64,000 nt of DNA from the NCBI GenBank assembly GCA_951802195.1, contig OX637633.1:310001-374000 (forward strand). The letters run 5' to 3'. The first letter of the stretch is position 1; each line of letters opens with the position of its first letter. A program made the position numbers and the translations under genes. The notes under the pieces are model-generated. The model worked only from the letters and a program-made list of their open reading frames with translations, did no database searches and was not told where the DNA came from. Below, piece after piece: positions 31,853 through 42,278 of the stretch. The stretch comes from Tausonia pullulans. Taxonomy: Eukaryota; Basidiomycota; Tremellomycetes; Cystofilobasidiales; Mrakiaceae.

Positions 31853-33296
31853 ATGTCGACCGCTCCTGCCTCCCTCACCAAGCCCGGCCTCGTCCTCCTC
31901 ACCGCCGGCACCCCGAACGGCTACAAAGTCAGTATTGCTCTGGAGGAGCTTCGTCTCGCCGGGGCGCTCCCCAAGGACGGCTACGCGTTCGAGAACATAT
32001 CATTCCAGAAGAATGAGCAGAAGAGTGACTGGTTCCTCGAGGTGAGTGAGAGTGCTTCTTTTGCCTCCAATTTGGGCTTGGTTCTGACGCTCTCGGATGT
32101 CCCTAGATCAACCCCAACGGTCAGTCGACTGCAGCTTGAGCGAGAACGCTTAGCTTCTTCGGCTGACTGATGACGACTCTGGCTCTCATCAGGCAGGATC
32201 CCAGCCCTGGTTGATAATAGGGAGGGCAAGGCATCCATTAATGTCTGGGAGGTCAGCTGATTTCGGTCGTTCTGAGGGACGCGGTCTGTTCCGGCGACTG
32301 ATGTGTCACGCCCGTGCCTTCCTCGCACATCAGAGCGCCAGCATCCTCCGGTATCTCGTGGAGACCTATGATAAGGACTACGTACTGCACTTCAAAGATG
32401 CTGATCTTGAGACGGAGGTGAATTGCGCTCCTGAGGCTTGAGCGTGCCCTTGTGCTGATGTGATCGACCTCACGCGCAGATGTACAACTGGATCTTCTAC
32501 ATTCACGGAGGTAAGTATCTCTGCGTCCTCAGATCTCAAGACTTCACGGCTGAACATCTGACAACTCCCTCCCAGGTCTCGGCCCCATGGTCCGCCTCAT
32601 CTCCCGTCCAGAATTTCCGTCTCACGAAAGATTCCCAGCTGACAAATGCTTCGGACTCATTGTCGCTCACAGCAAGGGCAAGCCAACCATGTGAGCAGTC
32701 CTTATTTAGCCTCGCAAGGTCGCCCTGCTGACTTCTGCGTTTCTGCCCTGTCCTCAGTTCTGTTGGTCCAGATGCTCACCACCCCCTTCTATCTCTGCTT
32801 TGAGTCACTCCTGACCTGAACAATCTCGCAGTCCGTTACGCGCCGGAGAAGATTCCGTATGGAATCGAGCGGTACCAGACCGAGACGCGCCGCATTTACT
32901 CCACGTACGAGAAACACTTCAAGAAGACTGGGTTCAAATACATCGTCGGCGACAAATTCAGTCTCGCCGATATCAACACGTTCCCTTGGTGCGTCCGCGG
33001 ATGAAAGAGCTGTAATTTCTCTCTACTGACCAGTGACTTGTGAATTGGTTAGGGTCCGCTCCGCCTTCTGGGCCGGCGTCGAGATTGAGGACTTCCCACT
33101 CCTGAACGAGTGGTGCGAGCGCATCGAGCTTCGAGATGGTGTCAAGGCCGGACTCAAAGTCCCCGTACAGGACAGCAAGACGATCCACCGCCTTAACCCT
33201 CCCACGGAGGAGGAGCTCGAGCGTCAGGCTAAAGAGGCGAGCGCTTGGGTCCTGAAGGGTGTTGAGGCCGATAAGAAGCAGCATAACAAGGACTGA
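31853..33296 (+). CDS. Ure2/YfcG-type glutathione S-transferase, 299 aa
   Basis: Cytosolic glutathione-dependent transferase or oxidoreductase. Nine exons fit in phase: 31853-32041, 32107-32119 (13 nt), 32193-32251, 32334-32417, 32480-32510, 32576-32690, 32758-32765 (8 nt), 32832-32988, 33053-33296. The thioredoxin-like N-terminal half has the family's start (LVLLTAGTPNGYKVSIALEEL), the cis-Pro segment INPNGRIPALVD and the glutathione-contacting ESASILRYLVETY. The helical half follows with MYNWIFYIHGGLGPM, VRYAPEKIPYGIERY and YIVGDKFSLADINTFPWV. TPNG near the N-terminus is typical of the Ure2-like/nu-class group. The 8-nt exon is inferred: without it the frames of its neighbours cannot be joined, and with it the text reads KGKPTISVVRYAPEK as in relatives. 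Confidence 0.9.
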
Positions 33297-33582
33297 GTTC
33301 GAGCTCTGAGGGACTTGAGGGATTAATTGCGGCAGGATGTCATATGATTAAGTTTGTTCAGGGACGCTCCTCTCATATAGTCGTAGCAGAAAACAACGAG
33401 CGAAGCAACGAAAGTGGGGGGCTGCTGCGCTTCAAGCGGACGGAGGCGGGCTTTTCGGCGAAGCGCGTCAGACGGCAGGCAGGCCACGGCGCGCTGCCTA
33501 CTGCCGTCCAACGTCTACCTCCCGCCTGTACTTCTACTCCACCCCTCTCTTATATCTTGCGCGTCTGCTCGGGTACGCCTTC

Positions 33583-35784
33583 ATGGCACCTCTCTTACAT
33601 CCTTGTCAGTTCCGTAGTCGAGCTGGGCCGAACGCCCCACCAGCTGGCGACCCGCCCACTGACGGCTCTACCTGTCCGTCTTGTTCCTCTCCCTCCACCA
33701 AAAAACAGGGATCGGCCGCTCCTTTTTTGCTGGCTCCATTCTCTACTCCGGCGGCTGGCTCGGCTACTATCTTGTGCGTACGCTGTCGTTCTTCTGTCCC
33801 CCTTTGCATGAGCCTGACCAGGGCGCGTGCGCTCTCTCATTCCCGTAGTACACCGACACCGCCCGCCGGCTCGCCATTTCCGAACGCGAACGCACCTTTG
33901 AGCGAGCGCTCGCCGCCACCCCTCACACTGATGGCTCGTCGATGTCTGGGCACGTCGGAGAGCTTGAGAAGGAGCTCCTTACCAGGCGGTGGTCTTCACT
34001 CAAGATTGCGGGCAGATTCGGTGAGTCGCGAAGCTACAACGACGCGTTTGGTGGCCCTTCACCCGCCTCCTTTACCCAACACGTGCGTCCACTGCTGAAG
34101 AGTGCCTCCTTCACACGTACGTGCGGGACTGCAGTGAACCCGGCTCCGGAGTGGCGAGAGCAAGGCCTCTGGGAGTGGCTGCTATGGAAGGTGGTCCTCA
34201 CCCCACTCGAGTGGGTCTCACCAACGGTCTACCCCGAGTTCGAGGTCCCCGAGGAGCTGGAGCGTGTCGTCGAGCCCGACTGGAAGGTGCTCGCCGCGAA
34301 GGAGACAGCTGGGAGGCTCAACTTTACTTGGGTGAGTCGTCTTGAGCTGCTTGGAAGATAGCACTAGGAGGCGAAAGGGCAGGGACATTGAACTGATGCG
34401 CGCGCGAGTCGCTCATTTGGACAGATTGGTCAATCGACATCATACGTTCAGCTATCTGGCCTTAAGATCCTGACCGACCCCATTTTCTCGTGAGCTCTGT
34501 TCTATTCGTGCGCACAGGGTCTGACCCGTCTGACCTGTCTCATATCTGCCTGTCACTCATGCGCTCAAGGGACCGAACCCTTGAATCTCCTCCCTTTTAC
34601 GGACCTCGACGTCTCCGACCTACGCCGTGCGAACTCTCAGACCTACCTGGTGTCGATGTCGTTCTCGTCTCTCATAAGTGCGGGTGTCTCCCAAGTGTTC
34701 CTTTTGACTCGGACCCACTGACTCTACTCTGTCTTGAACAGTCACTTTGATCATCTTGACGTCGAGGCCGTCTCTGCGCTCGGTAACGACGTCAAGTGGT
34801 TTGTTCCACTTGGGGTCAAGACTTGGTTCACGGAGCAGGGGGTCCATAATGTGACGGAGCTTGAGTGAGTAGCCTTCTGGCTATTTTGGCTACCCTGCCT
34901 TTCTGACGCATTTTTTTTTCAGCTGGTGGCATTCTGAAACCGTCACTCTTCCTGATTCGTCGTCCTCGTATAAAGTTACTGCTACGCCTGCCATGGTCCG
35001 TCTGTCTTTCTCTCTACATCACTTGTTCTCTCGCGGCTGACGTCTTCCCCTCTCCATGACACGCCTGCAGCACTGGTCCGGCCGGACAGGTCTCGACACC
35101 AACACCACCCTCTGGGCCGGCTTCCATGTCGAGGAAATCCTTGATGAGGAAAAGCGCGCGGCGGGCAAACCTCTGAGCCTGTTCCATGCAGGCGATACCG
35201 GTGAGGCATCAAGGGATACCTGTCTCTAGCCCATAACACTAACTCCCCGATTGACCTCGCAGGGTACTCTGAGTCGTTGTTCAAGGCCATCGGTGCGGTT
35301 CTTGGACCGGTCACACTTGCTGCGATCGTGCGTGTCCTTCTTGCTTCCATGCGCCTATCCTCAGCTCATACTTTCTTTTGGCTCGCATTAGCCGATCGGG
35401 AGTTATGGACCGAGATGGCACCTTCAGCTGCATCACACTGATCCGGTCAGTGCGACGTCTCGAGCGTTTCCTATCGTCGCTGCTTCCTCTGACATGCATC
35501 CTTTCTGCCCTTGCAGGAAGGCGCCGTCAACATTGCCCGCTCAGTCGGGGCGAAGTACTCCTTCGGTGTCCACTGGGGCGTGAGTACCTCTCTTCGTCTT
35601 ATACTCGCATGGAAGAGAACCGTTTCTAACTTTCCTTCGTACCCAGACCTGGGTCATGTCGGACGAGCCGCCGTCGCTCCCACCGACAGACGTTGAGCTC
35701 GCCAAGGCCCGACTTGGGCTCGCAGGCGAGCGCGATCTCATGCGGGTTGTTAACCCAGGCCGGACGATCGTTCTCGATGCATGA
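33583..35784 (+). CDS. NAPE-PLD-like metallo-beta-lactamase-fold phospholipase, 424 aa
   Basis: Thirteen exons: 33583-33604, 33709-33773, 33849-34020, 34135-34331, 34425-34489, 34570-34677, 34742-34864, 34923-34995, 35071-35200, 35263-35327, 35392-35445, 35517-35579, 35647-35784. The family hydrolyses N-acylphosphatidylethanolamines to N-acylethanolamines with a di-zinc centre; the yeast member, Fmp30, is mitochondrial. Seen here: a hydrophobic N-terminal segment (IGRSFFAGSILYSGGWLGYY), VNPAPEWREQG, IGQSTSYVQLSGLKILTDPI, the zinc motif SHNHFDHLD (HxHxDH) near residue 210, HWSGRT with a downstream LWAGF, LFHAGDTGYSE and GVHWGTW. All zinc ligands expected of the family appear present. The first exon (MAPLLHPW) is short and the least certain part. 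It ends 113 bp from the convergent DUF7330-like gene. Confidence 0.9.
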
Positions 35785-35896
35785 GGAGGTAGACGTCGAG
35801 GAAATTATTCTCGTATTAGATGCGCCTCTTTGATTCACATCACATCCGAGCGAAAAACAGGCCATGAATACAGACACTACAATAGCGAGCCCGACT

Positions 35897-37711
35897 TCAG
35901 TAGTCAATTGGCTCTCCCCTGGTTGTCGTCACCCTCGGCACTACTTTCGTCGTCGAACCTCCCTTCCCATCGATCCCACTTGGCCTCGGCTGAGCCTGCT
36001 TCATCCCAACCATTGTCCGCCAAATGTTCTTCTTCACTGCGACGACCTCGGTCCCGAATCGGACCTCGATGTTGCCCTTGGCGGCGCATTCGAGCGAGGC
36101 CGAGTCGAGCGAGCCGAGGTTCGCGATGTGGATGATGGCGCGGGTGCCTGCCTTGGCCATGACTTTGGCATCGGAGGCTGGGAGAAGACCGTCCGCCCAG
36201 TTGGAGGAGAGGGGAGGGAGAGGGCCGAGGAAGTAGAGCGGGCATTTGAGGTCTGAACGGAGCAAGACCGCATCAGTGAAAGTCGACTTGACGAGCGAAG
36301 CGCGCTCGGGCACGACCTCCTCACCAGTTCCGTTGATGAGCGTCATGTGCCGAATGATGTCGGCGCTGAGTTTGATTGAGCCATTCGGGCAGGCAATCCG
36401 AATGGGCCCATGGAAGTCGCGTGGAAGTATAACCTCGACGCCGCCGGATTTCTTGGACAGGACACGGATCGAGAAGGGTTGGTCTTGCGGGAAGCGCTCG
36501 GCCTGGACAAGGGGGAGTGGAGTGGTCAGCTCGTTGCCGACAGCGCGCTTCACCGTCAAATGGGGAAGGCTCACCACTTCGACCGTCACTCGCGCCGCCT
36601 TGCTGCAAGCAAACACGTTGATCCTGTCCTTAGTCTGCTGCTTAGAACCCGACGACGACTTTCGACGCTCGTGCTTGTCACCGCTGGGCTCGCTGAGCCC
36701 CCGAATGCCAAGGCGGATGTCGACCTTCTTGTGCGATCTGAAGAAGGCATTCACCCGGACGGAGTAAGGGCCGTCGGTGAACTCGCCCTTGTGGCTGTTC
36801 TTGACGCCCATGGACTGGAGGAGGCTGACTGAAGGGAGGAAATGTCAGGAGCAGTAGTCAGTAGTCGAGCGATGGAGACCAACAGCGAGCGACGCCAACC
36901 TGGAACAGGCTTATTGATATCGATGACATGCGAGAGGATCAAGGGCCGCTTGTCCGAGTAGAACGAGCAATGTGAAGCGTGCGGTGCCATGGAGAGTGGG
37001 GGCGGGTACTTAGGCGTCTTGCCGCTGCTCGAAGGCTTCTGCCCAGCAGTCGGGAGATCATTGTAGCCGTCATCAGAGTCCTCAGGCGAGTCCTCGCCGG
37101 ACGAAATGGAGGCCACGAGCTCGGCGTTGTGGACAGGGAGGTTGTCGTGCGAGGTGGCTGCGGAGGAGGTGTGCGATGAGACTGGCGCAGCACAGGGGGA
37201 GACAATGTCGGAAGATCGGCTGCTGATGCTATTGTGTGATCGGAGAGGTGGCGACCGTTGCGCCACGGGAGCCACTGCGGCCGGCGATAACGACAGCAAC
37301 AATGGTTGGTTATTAGGCATCGACGAGGAACCCGATCCCGAGCTTGAAAAAGCGGGCTCTGCGAGAGTCGATGGGACATAGGAATCACGCATGCCCTTGG
37401 GCGATTGAGGATGGCGACCGCTCGAGGGACTGGTCGGCGCGGGCCCGCTCTCGCCGAGGCCCTCTTCCTCAAGCGAGTGAAGGTACGACGGAGGAGGGAG
37501 TTGTTGAGAGGTCTCAGCGTGCATCGTCGACGGCTCCTGGGGAAGAGCGAAAGCGAGGGAAGATGTCAGATTGGGTGATGCCTGAGGAAGAGATAAGGAC
37601 TCGAACCCGTCGAAGGTGGATGGTGTTCATATTGGTTCTGGCCCGCGGATCGTCAAAGGGGATGCTCTCCTCGCTGAGCGGCGCGGTGTTACTATACGAT
37701 GAGTAGGGCAT
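35897..37711 (-). CDS. DUF7330-like protein A, 509 aa
   Basis: Five exons: 37711-37607, 37536-36900, 36828-36575, 36502-36325, 36252-35897. Function unknown. The N-terminus carries ESIPFDDPRAR, then a disordered Ser/Pro-rich stretch, then a beta-rich region: PLILSHVIDINKPVP, GEFTDGPYSVRVNAFFRS, QPFSIRVLSKKSGGVEVILP, RDFHGPIRIACPNGSIKLS, CPLYFLGPLPPL, GSLDSASLECAAKGNIEVRF. The 'sugar-free' beta pattern with PRxFxGP and a following NGSI resembles the DUF7330 domain of basidiomycete proteins; this is from memory. The neighbour at 38304-39987 is a paralogue with the same intron positions. Introns 36503-36574 and 36253-36324 are each 72 nt without stop codons, so retaining either would lengthen the protein without breaking the frame. 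Confidence 0.8.
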
Positions 37712-38303
37712 AATGAATGATTGGGGTAAGATGCTGGATGGACGTTGGTAAAGAAACATAAGGTAGGAAGCGGGAGGCTCTCTTGGCATATTGAGGCGTG
37801 TCAATAGGTGGCGCCTGCGGAAGGGAGGGTGCAACAGGTCACAAACCCGTCACTTACAACCCGCTCTGGAGGCGTCTCGTCTCCAGTCCATCTAGAAGTT
37901 GCCGCTTTTCTTGGACAGTAGAGACCTTAGTGTATTTTGTATCATAAAAGCGGCCATGCACGACGCAGCCCTCTGTGAGCTCTCATCAAATCAAACAAGG
38001 GGAACTACTCCGAGAGCGAGGACTTCCACGATGACTTTGCCGATCACTCCTTTACTTGTCTCATAACTTGTTCGGGCGTCTCGGCCACGTATTCTTTCGC
38101 TATCTCATGACTACTAGATACTTCCGCCTTGCCGCATTTTATTTTCAAGTCAGTGGTCACTAGGTTGAGTGATTGGCACGACCCAAAGACGGTCTCACAT
38201 CCCTTCGAACTAGCCCTAAACGCGGTGCACATCTTCATCCGTGATCAACTGCGCTACGGCCTAGGCCCAACTGCCCAACACGTGAACATCGCCACCCTCT
38301 CCT
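37712..38303. other. Spacer between tandem paralogues
   Basis: A 592-bp spacer between the stop of paralogue B and the start of paralogue A; it should hold the promoter of A. No further gene was seen. Confidence 0.4.
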
Positions 38304-39987
38304 TCATTCAATAGGCATCGCCAGGTGATTCGCCGCCACGTTCCTTGCCTTCCCCTCCCCACCAAACACTACCCCATCTGCAGCCTCAACACCACATCCC
38401 CCACCATCCAGTCTCCCTAACAGCGCCTTCCACATACTTTTCTTCTCCACGACCACCTCGTCCGCATACCGGATCTCGACAAGGCCCTTGCCTCCGACTT
38501 CAAGGGAGGCGGAGTCGAGTGATCCGAGGTGGGATGCATTGATGACTGCGCTGAAAGAGTTGCTGGAGGAGGAGGGGGAGAGGATAGAGTGGGACCAGTC
38601 GGATGAGGAGACAGGGAGAGGGCCCAGGAAATAGAGGGGGCGCTTTGGATCTGAATTGTTCAGTCCGAGGGGTGTTAGAATGAGCGATGAGCGCGAGCGA
38701 CAGGTGAGGGCATCATAATGACGAACGACTCACCCGATCCATTGATGGGCGTCAGGCGACGACTGATTTCGATGGACAGCTTAGGCGGAGCGCCCGAAAC
38801 GCAGGCGATCAGGACGGGCCCGCGGAAGTCGCGTGGGACGAGGAGAGTCGTCCCGCCTGCTTTTTTGGAAACTAGCCGGATGGAGAAGGGTTGGTCTGGC
38901 GGAGAACGCTCGACCTGGCAAAGGGAGCCATTGATCAGCAAGCCGGGTTCCGTGAGAAGAGACGAGGGACAGGAAGACTCACCACCGAGACCGCCACAGG
39001 CGCCGACCGACTACACGCATATATGTGGACTCTCTCCCTCGGTCCCCTTATCAAAGGCAGCTGCTTCCCCCCCCTCCCCGAAAGCATCCCCGTTCCTGTC
39101 TTCCGCTGATGCTGAACCTGAGCCTGGGAAGGACCATCTTCGATCTTGCCCTGAATCCCTAATCTCAGATCAACCTTCCTGTCGCGCGACTTCCAGAACC
39201 CGTGGACGCGAACGGTGTTGGGGCCCTCGGTGAACTCGCCCTCGTGAGGCTGATCGCGCTTCTTTCGGGATTTGGATTGCTGGAGGAGACTCGCTGTTGG
39301 CCAAGGAAGGGGAAGAAGTGAGTCACGATGAACGAGTGAGACGAGCAAACGAGCGAGAGAACGACGAGACGAACCTGGGATGCGAAAGTTGAGGTCAATC
39401 ACGTGAGCGAGGACGAGCGGCTCCTTGCGAGCGTAGAAGGAGACGTGGCTGGAGTGGGTTGCTGAGGCGAGAGTCGGCGGCCGGGGGAGGGTCTGCGCGT
39501 ATTCCACATCTCGTGCCGGCGGGATGGTCATTACAGGCGAGGATTGGCGGGGCGATGGGGACAAGAGCGGTGGTACGAAGCGCGTGCAGCGGACATTGGA
39601 TGACGATGAAGAGGAGATTAGTGCTGGAGTCGTCGTCGTCGTCGGGATATAAGGCCTCGAAGAAGGACCAGCAACGAGGTAGGAAGAGGGTCCAGCAACG
39701 GCTTCGGCTGGAGGAGGCCGCCTTAAGGTCGATGTCGCCGGGACGCGCTCGCTGGTCCTTGCTACCGTCGTTGTCGGCGATGGCAATGCAATACTCTGGA
39801 CCGTGGTGTGATACGATGGCGGGGGTGGAGAGAGATGGGAAGCATGGTCCTGCGAGAACATGCAGAGCTGTCAGTGACCGATCAAGACAAGCACCCTGCT
39901 GGTAGATTGAATGTAACCTGGACCTACCTCGGCAGCAGGTCGAGCGCGAGGGTCGTCAAAGGCAATGCTTTTGTAGTCGAGGAGCAT
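38304..39987 (-). CDS. DUF7330-like protein B, 457 aa
   Basis: Five exons: 39987-39928, 39849-39375, 39293-38983, 38914-38734, 38650-38304. Paralogue of the gene at 35897-37711. It shares a first short exon with KSIAFDDPRAR, a disordered stretch, then PLVLAHVIDLNFRIP, GEFTEGPNTVRVHGFWKS, QPFSIRLVSKKAGGTTLLVP, RDFRGPVLIACVSGAPPKLS, RPLYFLGPLPVSSSDW and GSLDSASLEVGGKGLVEIRY. All four introns fall at the same places as in A and in the same phases. Its third and fourth introns are 68 and 83 nt, so unlike A they are not multiples of three. Divergence outside the core blocks shows the duplication is not recent. Function unknown; no signal peptide or membrane segment visible. Confidence 0.8.
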
Positions 39988-40940
39988 CTGAAGTAGCCTT
40001 GGGTATAACTGACGGGGTCGTGGTGGATGGTGGAGAAGCCGAAGACGAAGAGGGCGAATGCATGTCGGGAGGAGGAAGCAAGACGCGAGGAAGGAAGCCG
40101 AAGACGGAGGTCGCCCTTCTGTCACCGAGGTAGCTGGCCGCAGTAGCCGTCGGTTGAGCGGGAATTCTGTAACGCTAAGCGAGAGAAGAGCGCACGTACC
40201 AATTCAACCGATGCGAGCAGTCCAGTCAGAGAGGCAAGGGTGCATGGACGGCAGAGGCGAAGAAGCATAGCTGAGATGGATGAGCGAACGCGAACGCAGC
40301 CAGCCTATAAGCGCACATGACAGAAATCAGTACACAAAGGGGCTCCAACTCTCGTCCCCTCGCAGAACGGCATCCTCGGGTACATAGTAGAAAGAGAGTA
40401 AAACGCGGAGACATGTATAGCTAGCGATCTGTCAAACTGCGGGCATCGGCCTGAGAGCCGCCGCCTCGTAACAGCAGTTGTGTTTTGCATGCAGCGATCC
40501 ATGGTTCAGCGTGATGAAACACATGAGACGTTTGATGCCATCGAGTGTTGGCCACCCAGAACACTCCCTGCGGACTACTAAGCATGTCGGCCGTGTTAGC
40601 GGCCAATCGACCGCAGTTCTCAAGATTCGACTCCCATCGAATGGTCAACGGCCGCGCAAGTCGGGCCGAAATCGCGAACAAGGTCATCTCGGGGTGTGAA
40701 GTGACTGATGCTGTGAGTTCTCATGCAGCTTCCTCGCTTCGAGTTGACTGTCGATGATGCTGGACACAGCCTACGGGGGAAGAGTGCCGTCGGTGCATGC
40801 GCAGCTCACTCCCGCCACTGGCGTGCTCTCGCGAGTCTCGCCCGGTCGTCTCCCCAAACCTGACGAGCCCACGCATCCTCGATCACCACCCTCCCATCCT
40901 TCACCTTCTTGCGCTAGTCCATCCGCTTCCTCCTCCTGCC
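39988..40940. promoter_or_regulatory. Divergent promoter region, 0.95 kb
   Basis: Lies between paralogue B (to the left) and the single-exon gene at 40941 (to the right). No coding region with support. The last 100 bases are C-rich leader sequence before the ATG. Confidence 0.4.
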
Positions 40941-42278
40941 ATGGCCTCATATCATCCCCGCGCCCACCAGCGGCCGTCCTGGGCTGCAGCTTCCGACGGC
41001 GACTCTGACTCATCCGACTCCCAGCTCGTCGTCGTCGCCTCCCCGCCAGCAGGCCGAGGTCGCGTGCTTCCTGTGGTTGACGCCTCGTCGTCGTCGTCGA
41101 CCCTCGACGGCGGGTTCTCCATCATCTTCCCCTCGCCTGCCTCGCGCCTCCAGGTGCAACAGCAGCAGACACAAAGGCCTGCCTCGAGATCCCACGTCTT
41201 TCCGGGCCACGATGGCCTTGGTAACTTCCCGAGCCCGCCATCAGCATCAGCCATAGCGACGACACGGCGAAGACCGTCGATGCTCTCGCGGGGCCCAACA
41301 GAGACGTCCATCATCTCGCTCACGGACGTCTCCGTGTCCTCCATCGGAGGGGACGACATCGACGCCAGCTGGGTCGGGGAGGACCTCGACGATGAAGATG
41401 AGGACGAGGAGGTGAGGTCGTCGTCGTCGTCGTCGTCTTCGGCCGGCGCCGCCATTGGGGGGATGAGTCGTCGTCGTCGACAACAGTGGTCGCCAGGCCC
41501 TCTTCCAGCCCTCTGCCCGCCCTCCCCAACGGCCGAGACGGCGAGGACTCTCTCTCGAGTCCCTACGCTCCTCGATCTTGACCTCCTCCATGGCTCTCAC
41601 CACCATCGACCGCCTCCTCTCACCGACGAGATGACCACCGCGGCGGCCCCTCTCTCGATCCCCCTTGACGCGCTCGCCTTTGTGCCCCCCTCATCTGAGG
41701 AGCCAGCATCCCCTACTACAGCTTCCTCCGCCTCAGCAGCTCTCCTCGCCTTCGAGCACCTCGTCTCTATCTCTCCCGCCGCCCTTTCAGCCGGCATTCG
41801 ATCTCGCTACGTACCTTACGACGATCCGGCGCTCTCCCCCCGCCCTACAGGCCCCTCCCTCCTCGCTTCGCTGTTTGGCTCGTCCCTCCTCGCCTCCTCC
41901 ACCATCCCCACCATCACTACCACTTCCTCCTCCGCCTCCTCTTCCTCCACGCCCAAATCTCCTTCGAAAATGAGCCGGAAGCACCCACCACAGCGTCGCA
42001 GTCGCCCAACCTCCTCCCTGCCGCTTAACCCTCGAGGAATCCTCCAGCTCCTTCTGGGGATCGACGACGACGACCCGCTTCTGAGATTATGCTTCCCGCC
42101 ACCACCTCCACCGGCAAGGAGACAGCCGGAGATGTTTCATGCGCTGTTTTTGAAAGACGACCAAGGAGATCGAGTGGAGGAGGAGGCGGGAGAGGGCGAG
42201 GATGGAGATAATGGGGGCGGATGGATGTTTGGAAAGAAGGCACTGAAGAGTTGGATGTTGGGTTGGATTGTCGATTAG
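40941..42278 (+). CDS. Intronless low-complexity protein, 445 aa, unrecognised
   Basis: A single 446-codon frame whose clear Met start follows a pyrimidine-rich leader. The protein is Ser/Pro/Asp/Glu-rich with acidic runs (DLDDEDEDEEV), an Arg run (MSRRRRQQW) and repeated Ser/Thr tracts. The only ordered-looking parts are a helix around ALLAFEHLVSISPAALSAGI, a short RYVPYDDPALSPRP segment and a C-terminal block LNPRGILQLLLGIDDDDPLL followed by MFGKKALKSWMLGWIVD. That end looks conserved and might be an interaction surface. No known domain seen. The lack of introns is unusual among its neighbours. Confidence 0.7.
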   Translation: MASYHPRAHQRPSWAAASDGDSDSSDSQLVVVASPPAGRGRVLPVVDASSSSSTLDGGFSIIFPSPASRLQVQQQQTQRPASRSHVFPGHDGLGNFPSPPSASAIATTRRRPSMLSRGPTETSIISLTDVSVSSIGGDDIDASWVGEDLDDEDEDEEVRSSSSSSSSAGAAIGGMSRRRRQQWSPGPLPALCPPSPTAETARTLSRVPTLLDLDLLHGSHHHRPPPLTDEMTTAAAPLSIPLDALAFVPPSSEEPASPTTASSASAALLAFEHLVSISPAALSAGIRSRYVPYDDPALSPRPTGPSLLASLFGSSLLASSTIPTITTTSSSASSSSTPKSPSKMSRKHPPQRRSRPTSSLPLNPRGILQLLLGIDDDDPLLRLCFPPPPPPARRQPEMFHALFLKDDQGDRVEEEAGEGEDGDNGGGWMFGKKALKSWMLGWIVD

